Shown one piece after another: positions 53,354 to 62,757 of a stretch of DNA of 64,000 nt; the stretch's first letter is position 1; the number at the start of each line of letters is the position of its first letter. This DNA is from Prevotella merdae (GTDB lineage Bacteria > Bacteroidota > Bacteroidia > Bacteroidales > Bacteroidaceae): NCBI RefSeq assembly GCF_900290275.1, contig NZ_LT985324.1, positions 1,027,112-1,091,111 of the forward strand. The letters run 5' to 3'. The translations under genes and the position numbers were made by a program. The notes beneath the pieces were generated by a model. It was not told where the DNA came from, ran no database searches, and saw only the letters and a list, made by a program, of their open reading frames with translations.

Positions 53354-54385
53354 TTATTTTTTCTTTTTTAATTCTATAGAAACTTTTCCATATAATGCCA
53401 AATATAATATTGGCAAAGGCATACGTTTTATTATAGCCATCATTATTCTTTGATAAGGACGCAATATGCTTGGTTCTGCAACATGGCGTATACCTGTCTT
53501 ATCAATTGCTTGACTTAACCATTTTTTTCTTTGTTTCCTGTCAAAATTCATTTTAGGAGAGAAAGACAACTCCAATGACTTTATAACATTACAGATATAT
53601 TCTTTTGATATAAGCTCATGTGTTATCTTATCATTTTTATTCCATGTCAAGATTGTTTCCTTACGCACTTCATTCAAACCTATAACTGCATCAATATAGT
53701 CCACTGGATATTTCTTCCATTCAAGCGTTAAGTCATTTGTATAGTATGTATAAAGTACATCACTTATAAAGTGCACACGTTTAACATAACACATATAACG
53801 TCCTATAAAGCCTTCATCTTGATGGCGTCTCAATGAAGGATATCTAACATCATTTTTACGAATAACGTCCAAATCAAAGAATTTATTCCAAGGAGCACCC
53901 TGTATTCCATATTTGGACATCGTTGTCATATAATCTTTATAATCCGCTCGTATTTCACTTCCGTCTTTAAATAAGTCCGGATATTGTTTAACAGATGTTG
54001 TGATACCTTTAGTATTGACATTTCGAAATCCAAAAACAACCAAATCAGCCTCCTTCTCCTGTATAGACCTAACAAGAATTGTTAATGTATTCGGTTCAAT
54101 ATAATCATCTGCATCAGGAAAATATATATACTTTCCTTTTGCACAATCAATACCAGAATTGCGAGCAGGACCAGATCCACGGTTCTCTGTATGTACAACT
54201 TTTACGATTTGTGATGTCGATGCAATTCTATTGCATACTTCAAGACTATTATCTTGCGAGCCATCATCAACTAAAATAACTTCATAGTTAGAATAGTCTT
54301 GGCAAAGTATCGACTTAACACACAATTCTATTTTATCACCCATATTATAAATAGGGACAACAATACTTACTAGTGGGTTATTCAT
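53354..54385 (-). CDS. Family 2 glycosyltransferase
   Basis: A 343-residue GT-A enzyme, begins PLVSIVVPIYNMGDKIEL. Motifs are EVILVDDGSQDNS, NRGSGPARNSGIDCAKG and the DxD region FPDADDYIEPN. It overlaps the acetyltransferase stop by four bases and is followed one base later by the phase-variable glycosyltransferase. The sequence is AT-rich. Confidence 0.9.
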   Translation of the reverse strand: MNNPLVSIVVPIYNMGDKIELCVKSILCQDYSNYEVILVDDGSQDNSLEVCNRIASTSQIVKVVHTENRGSGPARNSGIDCAKGKYIYFPDADDYIEPNTLTILVRSIQEKEADLVVFGFRNVNTKGITTSVKQYPDLFKDGSEIRADYKDYMTTMSKYGIQGAPWNKFFDLDVIRKNDVRYPSLRRHQDEGFIGRYMCYVKRVHFISDVLYTYYTNDLTLEWKKYPVDYIDAVIGLNEVRKETILTWNKNDKITHELISKEYICNVIKSLELSFSPKMNFDRKQRKKWLSQAIDKTGIRHVAEPSILRPYQRIMMAIIKRMPLPILYLALYGKVSIELKKKK

Positions 54386-54918
54386 TTTCGTATCTTTTTT
54401 TTGACAAACTTCTCAGGATGCTTTATCATCATTTCTTTTACTTCATAGCGACTCATTGCCATATCCTGAGATTTTGCTATAAATGAGTCCCATGTTCCTA
54501 TCTTTTTAGCAGGATTACCACCTATAATAATCCGTTCTTCATTAAAACTATTGCAGACAACACTACCAGAAGCTACTATAATGTTATTGGCAAGGGTAAC
54601 TCCATACATAATAGTAGACCTTTGACCAATAAAACAGTTATCTCCGATGACAACATAACCAAATAAATTATAACATGAAGGACTCACCTTCATTATACTA
54701 TTATCATGAGTTACAAACTGTACGTCTTCTGCAACTGTAACATTATTTCCAATACGTATCAAGAAACTTTCTGCGGTACAAATATTCGCAACAATATTCC
54801 CCCCCCCACCGATTTGTATTCCTTGCCGTCTCAGAAAATTATGCTTGATTTCATTATTATGAAATACTTTTGAAAGAAGTTTAAAAAACAAATATTGTAG
54901 TTGTTTCATATTTATCAT
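54382..54918 (-). CDS. Left-handed beta-helix O-acetyltransferase with a G tract
   Basis: A 178-residue hexapeptide-repeat acyltransferase that probably acetylates the glycan. The start ATG 54918 overlaps the previous stop (ATGA); ATG 54909 is an alternative. Hexapeptide coils run from about GNNVTVAEDVQF through VVIGDNCFIGQRSTI to VASGSVVCN and IIGGNPAKKIG; HDN is the likely catalytic His region. The coding strand has nine Gs (plus 54799-54807) encoding GGGG after QI, currently in frame. One slip would truncate the protein near residue 35. Confidence 0.88.
   Translation of the reverse strand: MINMKQLQYLFFKLLSKVFHNNEIKHNFLRRQGIQIGGGGNIVANICTAESFLIRIGNNVTVAEDVQFVTHDNSIMKVSPSCYNLFGYVVIGDNCFIGQRSTIMYGVTLANNIIVASGSVVCNSFNEERIIIGGNPAKKIGTWDSFIAKSQDMAMSRYEVKEMMIKHPEKFVKKKIRK
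54799..54807 (-). repeat. Nine-G homopolymer tract (slippage switch, on)
   Basis: Nine Cs on plus inside the acetyltransferase gene, in frame at nine. Confidence 0.8.
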
Positions 54919-56096
54919 TTTAAAGATAAAACAATTTCTGATTTGAATTTTTTCAGAACACATGGATACTCTAATGTCGATACAAATTGATTTATATCGT
55001 TTTTAAACATTACAGGATCTGTATTTTTTGCCTTAACAAGAGCATTTTGTATAGAAACTGGACTTTTAATGTCATACAAAATGCCTACACCATATTTATT
55101 AACCATTGTTTTATAAGGGTCATAATCAGGCGCAATTATAGGCTTACCTGCAAGAAGGGCTTCCGACATTGTACCATTAGTTACTGACGATAACTGTTTC
55201 TCGTCACAAAGTAAAAGATACTCACATGTATTTATAAGCAAATTATACTCTTCATCTGACAAACGCCTATCTATACGCTTAATATTATTATGTCCATCTA
55301 TCAATTCTGCAATTCGTTTGCTATAACCATGCTCTTCTGAAGCTTTTCCTGCAATTGTAAACAATATGTCTTTATCACCTAGCTCATTCAAAGCTTGTAT
55401 ACATAAATCTACACGTTTTTGAGGCCGTAAAGAGCCAATACACAATATTTTACATTTTCCATCTTGTTCTCTTTTCTCATTTCCTACTCTCTTACCAGTA
55501 TATTCATCTATCACACGCTCTGGCCTGAGAACTAATTGCCATGATTGAAAACCAAGCTCAAGAAATTCCTTCCTAATAATTTCATCAGATACAAACAAAC
55601 GAACATTACTACTATGTAGATAATAATTAGATATTATTTTTGAACTGAATGTCTCATATTTAAGATGCAATCTCTTGTAATACGTTAAATAATAACTTCT
55701 TAGACCCCAGAAAAAAACAGTTTTGTCTTTAGGTATTTTCTTCAACCACATAAACGGCATTCCTATCATCATTGTACCAGCATAAAGATACTTTGTAATA
55801 GGAGCCAATTCATCAATGACTTTACATAAATACCTATCAATTATATATCTATTTTTTAGATTTTCATAATAGCGTCCAACAGAAGTACGTGCTGAACTGG
55901 GACGTAACGAAGCCTTACATTTTGCATTAACTTTAACATGTGGAATACCTTCCACCTTACAGTATTCTGCCTCATGAAAAACATCTGCAATCGCTACATG
56001 ATAACCGCTATCACGCAATAGACGAGCTATATTACACAAATCTGTACAATGATTAATACTATTATACAGAGTTTCAAAAAGTATAAAATCGTACAT
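54915..56096 (-). CDS. GT-B glycosyltransferase
   Basis: A 393-residue GT4-like protein. The N-terminal half is divergent; the C-terminal nucleotide-binding half has CIGSLRPQKRVDLCIQALNE, LFTIAGKASEEHGY and the EALLAGKPIIAPDYDPYK region with its conserved Glu. It probably transfers a nucleotide-activated hexose. It abuts the polymerase gene stop exactly. Confidence 0.85.
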   Translation of the reverse strand: MYDFILFETLYNSINHCTDLCNIARLLRDSGYHVAIADVFHEAEYCKVEGIPHVKVNAKCKASLRPSSARTSVGRYYENLKNRYIIDRYLCKVIDELAPITKYLYAGTMMIGMPFMWLKKIPKDKTVFFWGLRSYYLTYYKRLHLKYETFSSKIISNYYLHSSNVRLFVSDEIIRKEFLELGFQSWQLVLRPERVIDEYTGKRVGNEKREQDGKCKILCIGSLRPQKRVDLCIQALNELGDKDILFTIAGKASEEHGYSKRIAELIDGHNNIKRIDRRLSDEEYNLLINTCEYLLLCDEKQLSSVTNGTMSEALLAGKPIIAPDYDPYKTMVNKYGVGILYDIKSPVSIQNALVKAKNTDPVMFKNDINQFVSTLEYPCVLKKFKSEIVLSLK

Positions 56097-57295
56097 TATC
56101 TGTTTTGAATATAAAGTTTATTATTAAAATATAGTATTGCAGTTATAACATATATATAAAACATAGCAAAATGAATAACAGAGCAATGAAAAGGTCTTTG
56201 AAGATAACCTGCGAAAAGAATAGTGGAAGCAAACAAAAACTTTTTACGAGATTTCCGACCTCTTGCAACAACAATAAGTGGGAAATATATTAGAAACATC
56301 CCGACTATACCGTCAGAGGCTAATAATTCATATTCATTATCACCCATATATTCACCACTTCTAATATTAGTTTGCCCAACTCCAAAAACTGGACTGCTTT
56401 CAAAAACACTTTTAGCTCTTTCGGCCAACAAAGAACGTTCCGATTCTATTGTCACACTACCTTTATTAACCTCAAAACGTCCTATTGTTAACTTATAAAG
56501 AGTGGACCCGCTATTATTATTTACATATACAAAAAAGCCGACAAGTAATGTCACTATAAATATTATATATAATTTATTTTTCTTTATTGTTGAACCATAA
56601 TACAATAATACGTACAATAAAGCTTGAATATAATATGCAACCGATAATGTAAACAATAAACAAAATATTAATATTGCTTCTACCTTTTTATTTTCTATAA
56701 AAGTTTTATTTAAAATCAATGCATAAATACCCCAAAAGGCTAATGATCCAGGCTCATCAAAATAACCAGCAACTCTTATAACATTATCAACAACAGCATT
56801 TGAACAAGTCAGACCATAACAATAAGCTATTCTTCCATCTGTATTCTCAAAAGGAAAAATAGGGGATAATTGTCCAATGAAGAATAAAATAAAAGCAACT
56901 ACTCCTAAAATGCATTGCAACGACAACAAATAGTTATTAAATTTAATATATTTAAGAAGTGTACCAGCATTATACAAACATAAAAGAAGCAAATAAACTA
57001 TTATCAAAAAATAGCACCTTACAAAATCAAGCTTATCATTATGAATTATTCCAAGTAGAAAATATCCTACAAATTGTATTATTACAATTTTATTTATTTT
57101 TGGTGGAAACGTAATAAATTTCTTTCCAGCAGTGATGACTATTAAAAAGGTTGCACACAATATTGTACCATTCAACAGAATGGGATTTGGCATTGCTATA
57201 AATTGACTAAACACATATGGATAACTTGCAAAAAGGGCCATTGTGAAAAGAATTACAAGTAATGCCTGTCTTATATTATTTGTCAGTGTATTCAT
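56096..57295 (-). CDS. wzy: O-antigen/capsule polymerase (Wzy-like)
   Basis: A 399-residue inner-membrane protein with about 10-12 hydrophobic segments and one large periplasmic loop near residues 290-345 (FEVNKGSVTIESERSLLAER, then SSPVFGVGQTNIRSGEY). That topology and loop position are the hallmarks of Wzy polymerases, which show little sequence conservation. It overlaps the upstream glycosyltransferase gene by 20 bases. Very AT-rich, as usual for wzy. Confidence 0.82.
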   Translation of the reverse strand: MNTLTNNIRQALLVILFTMALFASYPYVFSQFIAMPNPILLNGTILCATFLIVITAGKKFITFPPKINKIVIIQFVGYFLLGIIHNDKLDFVRCYFLIIVYLLLLCLYNAGTLLKYIKFNNYLLSLQCILGVVAFILFFIGQLSPIFPFENTDGRIAYCYGLTCSNAVVDNVIRVAGYFDEPGSLAFWGIYALILNKTFIENKKVEAILIFCLLFTLSVAYYIQALLYVLLYYGSTIKKNKLYIIFIVTLLVGFFVYVNNNSGSTLYKLTIGRFEVNKGSVTIESERSLLAERAKSVFESSPVFGVGQTNIRSGEYMGDNEYELLASDGIVGMFLIYFPLIVVARGRKSRKKFLFASTILFAGYLQRPFHCSVIHFAMFYIYVITAILYFNNKLYIQNR

Positions 57296-58544
57296 TAAAG
57301 TCTAATATTATTTTTTGATAAGTTTTTAATAAATTTTCAACGATTCCACTCCTATCATGTCGCAAGGAAGCTACATGTTTAGCTTTCAATGAAATATTAG
57401 TCAACTCGTCATCTAACATATATTTACCAGCAATAATGTTGCTCAATTGTTCAAAATCACCATCATCAAACAAATATCCAGTAACTCCATCTTTGACGAG
57501 TGATGGAATTCCTCCTATATAAGTAGAAACTGTAGGTGTTCCTACTATTTGTGCTTCACATAAGGAATTAGGGCTATTATCTACATGCGATGGATGAACA
57601 TAAAATGTAGCACTTGAAAGTTCCTTAGCAAGTTCAGATGCTGTTTTCTTTCCATTAAATCGTACATTGTTTTCATTAAAACTATATCCCAAAATTTCTT
57701 CTACTATTTTTATGATAGGGGCATTGGCAGAAATACCATAAACATCCCACACAAAAGAGATACCTTTCTTTGTCAAACTATGGGCTGCTAAAAGAATAGT
57801 ATCAAATCCTTTATACAACTCCCCATTGTTTATAGAAACCAAACGTAATCCTTCTCTTTTATGCCATGTTTGCTCGTAGAAATCAGACCTGATTACTTCA
57901 TTACAGACATAATATTTACGATTTGGGGAATTTTTAAGACTCATATCCTTATCCCATTGCGTCCTTCCCAAATAATAATGGTAACATCTATAATTATCTT
58001 TCTCTATCTTAGTAAGATTTCTAAATCTATAGTACTTATCAACAATTGTTTTTCTTAATAATCTCTGTTTGAATGGATAACGATTCCATACATTGTATTT
58101 CGTAAATCCTTTTGGAAACCATGCCTTAAGACATGGTTCACATATTCCTTGGATATGTACAACAACAGGAACTGTTGTTATACATTTCACAATACTCGAA
58201 ACGATGGTCTCTAATCCAAACATCTGTATAATATCCGGTTTGAAATATTCTACATACTTTTTTACAGTATTATCATCCTTCACTAATTGGGCAGAAGTGC
58301 AAAAAGTGTGTTTTATCTTTATAAACGGGTTTAGTCTTATTTTTACAGGAAAATAACTTATACCATTTGCACAATAAGGCTCATTTCTACTGTAGGATGG
58401 ATATATAATACCAACATCTATACCTTTAATATCCTTCAATAAATCCATTAATGCATTTATCCAACTTCCACCACTATAACCTGGCTCATCGTAGAACAAA
58501 TGCGAAGTAAACAACACTCGCATAGTTTTATTTTTTTTATTCAA
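57276..58544 (-). CDS. Family 4 glycosyltransferase
   Basis: A 422-residue GT-B enzyme. The N-terminal glycine loop is YDEPGYSGGSWINALM; the C-terminal donor domain has LVSINNGELYKGFDTILLAA, YVHPSHVDNSPNSLCEAQIV with its E-x7-E-like region, and GTPTVSTYIGGIPSLVKDGV. The start may instead be ATG 58523 (MRVLFTS), 13 bases after the previous stop. Confidence 0.9.
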   Translation of the reverse strand: MNKKNKTMRVLFTSHLFYDEPGYSGGSWINALMDLLKDIKGIDVGIIYPSYSRNEPYCANGISYFPVKIRLNPFIKIKHTFCTSAQLVKDDNTVKKYVEYFKPDIIQMFGLETIVSSIVKCITTVPVVVHIQGICEPCLKAWFPKGFTKYNVWNRYPFKQRLLRKTIVDKYYRFRNLTKIEKDNYRCYHYYLGRTQWDKDMSLKNSPNRKYYVCNEVIRSDFYEQTWHKREGLRLVSINNGELYKGFDTILLAAHSLTKKGISFVWDVYGISANAPIIKIVEEILGYSFNENNVRFNGKKTASELAKELSSATFYVHPSHVDNSPNSLCEAQIVGTPTVSTYIGGIPSLVKDGVTGYLFDDGDFEQLSNIIAGKYMLDDELTNISLKAKHVASLRHDRSGIVENLLKTYQKIILDFNEYTDK

Positions 58545-59649
58545 ATAAATTCTTTAGTTTGTCATAATAGTTCACCTTAAAATAAGGAGAAAGATGATTT
58601 GTCAATTTTTTATTTATTACAATATTAAACAAGCGGTAAGCATCATCAAGATCCTCTGCCACATAAACATAATCATCGTATACACCCTTAAACCAATCAG
58701 CACCAGTTGTTACTTTGTGGTCTGTAGTTTTAATTATAATTACAGGAGTTCCTGCACAAAGTGAGAAAATAGTACCATGGTATCTATCAGTTATTGTAAC
58801 CTGAAAATGAGAATAACTTTCTATTTCTCTTTCTATAAAACTTCGCAAATTTGCTCGAATTTCTTTAAATGGACTTTTACCTTGTGTATCCTTACAAAAT
58901 ACAGAAATCCCATTTGATTCCAATCGAGTTTTCAATGTTTCTATTTCCTCATAACTATACAATTTCTCTCCGTCGTTTCGGGTACAAAGACACACACCAT
59001 TACGCTTATTATTAAACGACAACGTTCCAATAAGCGTTGTTACGATATCGGGAAAAGCTTCTACATGAATATCAGGAAACATTTCTTTAGCTTGCTCATA
59101 GGAATATTGGTCACGAGCAAGGAACAACATATTTTTAGCTTGGTTGTGGTTTCTTGAACAGATTCTACGATTTTCCTCATGCTGAAAGTAGATGGTCTGA
59201 GGCATCATAAGTATTTTTGCAGTCTTCATTTGTTCACATACCAAACGATGCATCAATGGATGATCGCCTCCCAAATCCTGTGTACAATATCCACTTTGAA
59301 TAACAATTCTGTCATTCGTTTCATTGAAAACACTCTTAAACATATCAAAAAAGACATTGGTAGTAGCAGGATTTGTAATAACCTTACTTTCCACCATAAT
59401 CATTGCATAATCAGGATAGTTTTCTTTTATCCATTTCTTTATGCAATAATGTTGTCCCATATCTCCAAGATTTGGTTGTTCTGTAATACCTAAATAGAAG
59501 ATACGTTTTGTGGATACCTTACTTTCTTCTCGTACTCTCTCTATTTCACTCAGATTATATCTTTTGGTTTTATATTCTTTATATAAACTCTTAATCGGAC
59601 GATATGTCCACCATAAATATTTGTAAATAAACTGTCGAATATTCATCAT
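58537..59649 (-). CDS. Polysaccharide pyruvyl transferase
   Basis: A 370-residue protein of the pyruvyl-transferase/CsaB family, which adds ketal-linked pyruvate to surface glycans. Motifs are EQPNLGDMGQHYCIKKW at the N-terminus, SGYCTQDLGGDHPL, ARDQYSYEQAKEMFP and the C-terminal ITDRYHGTIFSLCAGTPVI block. It overlaps the next upstream gene by four bases; pairing with an F420-dehydrogenase beta-like protein is a frequent arrangement in capsule clusters. Confidence 0.9.
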   Translation of the reverse strand: MMNIRQFIYKYLWWTYRPIKSLYKEYKTKRYNLSEIERVREESKVSTKRIFYLGITEQPNLGDMGQHYCIKKWIKENYPDYAMIMVESKVITNPATTNVFFDMFKSVFNETNDRIVIQSGYCTQDLGGDHPLMHRLVCEQMKTAKILMMPQTIYFQHEENRRICSRNHNQAKNMLFLARDQYSYEQAKEMFPDIHVEAFPDIVTTLIGTLSFNNKRNGVCLCTRNDGEKLYSYEEIETLKTRLESNGISVFCKDTQGKSPFKEIRANLRSFIEREIESYSHFQVTITDRYHGTIFSLCAGTPVIIIKTTDHKVTTGADWFKGVYDDYVYVAEDLDDAYRLFNIVINKKLTNHLSPYFKVNYYDKLKNLFE

Positions 59650-60857
59650 CTTATTTTTCTAATTATTTTTAAAATTGCTCTTACTTTATTCATAAAATTC
59701 TCAGGAAAGAAAGCATTTACGAATTTCCTCATTTCATATTTCCACGTCGTAAGAAAAGGCGTTGGAGAAGTTAAATACTTCCTTTGTATCTCACTTTTGG
59801 GTATATTTCCTCGCTCATAGTCCGTCCAATATAAATCATAATCATCAGGTTTCAACTGGGGTTTATACATATTTCTGTTTATACATTCATGATAATCTCT
59901 TTCTTCATAAACAATAGAATCTTTAACCATATCTATCAACCTCTCTCCCTTTTCACTGTTCACGATTATAATAGACACGCCCAACTCATACTTAATAAAC
60001 TTAAGCGATTTCGGTTGATAACCCCAAAAATCGGCCATAGTAATATCAGACACTCTCTGTATACGAGAATAATTACAGTTAAAACAATTTTCTCTGAGTG
60101 CATAATTATCTACAAATGAACGGGAAAAAAAGTCTTTACTATATTCATGAAGAACAAAAGTTCCATCCTCAAAAATGTATTTACAGCATGTATGCAACTG
60201 ATCAGGTTGTTTATCACGAAAACGCATCTCAACAACCTTTTTCCCATGTTCTTGCTCAATATCCTTAATGCGATCTCTCAAAATTCTACGAGATGGAACA
60301 CCATGACAAATTATATCAACGGTAAACAAATTTTCATACTCCTTATTTAGGTATTTTCTTAAAGCAGCAACTTGACATGGTGTACCTGTAAATAACACAT
60401 GACGTCCTAATTTTAACTCCTCACGGATCTCCTTGTAACAATCCTTTACATCACTATGTGAATACTTAGATCCCTGATATTTTTTTATATCTGCAATATC
60501 AGAAGATAGTTTATGTACAGCTCCATCATTTGTCCATAATGCACCACAAAAGACATCTTTTTTCTCAAGGAAATGCTTTGACAGCACGTATGATATACCT
60601 CCAGAAGTGCTATACTTACGCGCTTTTTTATCCTTTACCCATCCTGCATAGACTTTTAGAGGTTGCTTAGAAAAAACAGGAGGATTCAGAGAAGGACATA
60701 CTTTCTGACATCGTCTGCAATCAATGCATAGAGTTTGATCAACAGCAGGATAGATGTTTCCCTTATCATCCTCCTTCATACTAATACAATGTTTTGGACA
60801 TGCCATACGACAGGCTTGACATCCCGTGCACTTTTCATGTGAGCATATTAATTCCAT
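59646..60857 (-). CDS. Coenzyme F420 hydrogenase/dehydrogenase beta-like ferredoxin protein
   Basis: A 403-residue iron-sulfur flavoprotein-like protein. Two 4Fe-4S clusters are at Cys10, 13, 16, 20 (CTGCQACRMAC) and Cys44, 47, 50, 54 (CIDCRRCQKVC). After them come the FrhB-type domains (VLFTGTPCQVAALRKYL, ICHGVPSRRILRDR). Homologues beside pyruvyl transferases in polysaccharide loci have no proven reaction; a redox step on a sugar is an inference. It overlaps wzx by 10 bases. Confidence 0.88.
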   Translation of the reverse strand: MELICSHEKCTGCQACRMACPKHCISMKEDDKGNIYPAVDQTLCIDCRRCQKVCPSLNPPVFSKQPLKVYAGWVKDKKARKYSTSGGISYVLSKHFLEKKDVFCGALWTNDGAVHKLSSDIADIKKYQGSKYSHSDVKDCYKEIREELKLGRHVLFTGTPCQVAALRKYLNKEYENLFTVDIICHGVPSRRILRDRIKDIEQEHGKKVVEMRFRDKQPDQLHTCCKYIFEDGTFVLHEYSKDFFSRSFVDNYALRENCFNCNYSRIQRVSDITMADFWGYQPKSLKFIKYELGVSIIIVNSEKGERLIDMVKDSIVYEERDYHECINRNMYKPQLKPDDYDLYWTDYERGNIPKSEIQRKYLTSPTPFLTTWKYEMRKFVNAFFPENFMNKVRAILKIIRKIR

Positions 60858-62383
60858 TTACTTTTAATTAAATTTTTAACTTTAGTAACAACAAATATCC
60901 TTTCTCCATGAGTTAATCCTATTCCCATTATGCAAATTAATACTATCACTAAATGGATCATTGTTTGATATACGAACTGCATAAATGAGTTCGCCTGCAT
61001 TTGGAAAAATTGGACAGTAATATAAATTCCAGATAACACTACAAAAATTATAAATAGAGGTAAAATTACATATTTAAGAAACAACTTGTTATTCAACTTT
61101 ATATATCTTGAAAGGAAATTCAATCTAACCACCAACGCTATAATGAAAATGGCTATTCTTATTAAATACATTCCATGAGGTGGCATTCCTAGTTTTCCTC
61201 CAATATACGAAAGCGGAAGATTCAGTAAAAGAATGGCACTTATGATTATCTGATAAATTTTTATCTTACCAGTTGCAAAGATCGTTACCCACAGAGGACC
61301 AGAAATAGTTTCAAGTAATGCTCCGAGCATTATAAACAAGCATATATCATTAGTATATGTAGGATAATTTCCCAACCAAAGTCTTAGAATATAATCAAGA
61401 TTTACAAGTAAAGGATATGTTATACATACCATTATTAAGAATGAAAACTTTGAAGACTTGAAAATTAGATCCATTTGACGTGTTCTATCCTTTGCGGCCT
61501 CCGCCTGAACTAGCTGTGGATTCAATGCTTGTTGAAAACCAGTAACAAACTGCATAACAGCAGAATTTATCTGATTGGCAATTCCTACTGCTGCATTAAG
61601 AGCAACACCAAAAAACAAGTTAACAATTATGTTTACACCTTGTTGATAACCCACATTGGCAAAAGAACCAAATAAGGCCCAACCCGAAAAAGAGAGGAGT
61701 TTTCTATAAAGTTTAGTATCTCTTATTCTTACATATTTTATATCATTCAATTTAACACGACAATAAATAATATAGATCGTGAATGTGGTTATTTGTACAA
61801 CCAATAGTAATATAGCATACAGCAACAACTTGTCAACCAACAAAGTCATCAAGATATAAAGAATACCCAACTTCATAAGTACATCATATATGCTTAGATA
61901 CGCGTAAAACGACATTCTTTCATGTGAAAGTATTGCTGCCGTAAATGGTACCTGTATTATACTTACCATACATGACAATATAGAAAATTGGTATATCCAA
62001 TTTATCACGTCCATACGGTCTAATGGTAAATTCATTTTTACATTGACAAACCAAAGCCCTATAGTTTCAGCTAGAATTAAAATAACAAAAGCCAAACACA
62101 CATGAATATTAACACAAGCTGAAAAAATTACAGGAACATTTCCTTCTGATTTACCTAGCTCATAGGACAAATGGCGTTGCGTACCTGTAGCCATCGCACT
62201 ACTTATAAAAGTAAACATTACGACAACACCACCAACTATATTGTAGGTTCCAAAATCCTGTTCACCAAGAGTATGCAAAACCACACGACTTGTAAACAAA
62301 GATACTACCATTATCAGTAGCATCCTCATATACATAAACATTGTGTTCTTTGCTATACGTTTATTATTTGAATTTTGCGACAT
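60848..62383 (-). CDS. wzx: Wzx-type polysaccharide flippase
   Basis: A 511-residue inner-membrane protein from ATG 62383 (MSQNSNNKRIAKNTMFMYMR); the frame could begin 17 codons earlier. It has about 12-14 hydrophobic segments and the MOP/PST-family opening RMLLIMVVSLFTSRVVLHTL and LGEQDFGTYNIVGGVV. It flips lipid-linked repeat units to the periplasmic side for the polymerase. Confidence 0.9.
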   Translation of the reverse strand: MSQNSNNKRIAKNTMFMYMRMLLIMVVSLFTSRVVLHTLGEQDFGTYNIVGGVVVMFTFISSAMATGTQRHLSYELGKSEGNVPVIFSACVNIHVCLAFVILILAETIGLWFVNVKMNLPLDRMDVINWIYQFSILSCMVSIIQVPFTAAILSHERMSFYAYLSIYDVLMKLGILYILMTLLVDKLLLYAILLLVVQITTFTIYIIYCRVKLNDIKYVRIRDTKLYRKLLSFSGWALFGSFANVGYQQGVNIIVNLFFGVALNAAVGIANQINSAVMQFVTGFQQALNPQLVQAEAAKDRTRQMDLIFKSSKFSFLIMVCITYPLLVNLDYILRLWLGNYPTYTNDICLFIMLGALLETISGPLWVTIFATGKIKIYQIIISAILLLNLPLSYIGGKLGMPPHGMYLIRIAIFIIALVVRLNFLSRYIKLNNKLFLKYVILPLFIIFVVLSGIYITVQFFQMQANSFMQFVYQTMIHLVIVLICIMGIGLTHGERIFVVTKVKNLIKSKWN

Positions 62384-62757
62384 TTTTTTGATTATGTAGG
62401 CAGTCAATTTGGGCTTTCTGTAGAGTTTTTGCACTTTTCAGTACCCACCTCCATTGACTTATTAAATTATTGATTGATAATTAACATCTGGAACTATTAA
62501 AGTCTTATATAGGAGGGTAAGAGAGAAAATTAATTCCTATCCCCTATATTTTAATATTGATATAGTATGTAATCATATCTATTTTTATATATGAACACAT
62601 ACTTAATACAAGTGACGCAACTAAAAATTGACAAGAAATTACACTCTCAATTACACGTTTCCGCTTATCCACTAATGTCAAAGTATCATCACCATGTAAT
62701 TTCGTCATTAATATGGAGCGCTCGAAAGCATAGCAAGCGTCCTTATTTACATAACTA
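62384..62757. other. AT-rich intergenic region before wzx
   Basis: No gene, RNA or clear terminator seen. It may hold a promoter for the wzx-onward transcript; no good -7 box was found on the minus strand. A 17-base word atatgaacacatactta (about 62589) recurs at about 123-139 near the window start. Confidence 0.5.

Noticed and set aside
123..62606. Shared 17-base word atatgaacacatactta near both ends of the window
   Set aside because: In AT-rich DNA of this length a single 17-base match may be chance, and the flanks do not align.
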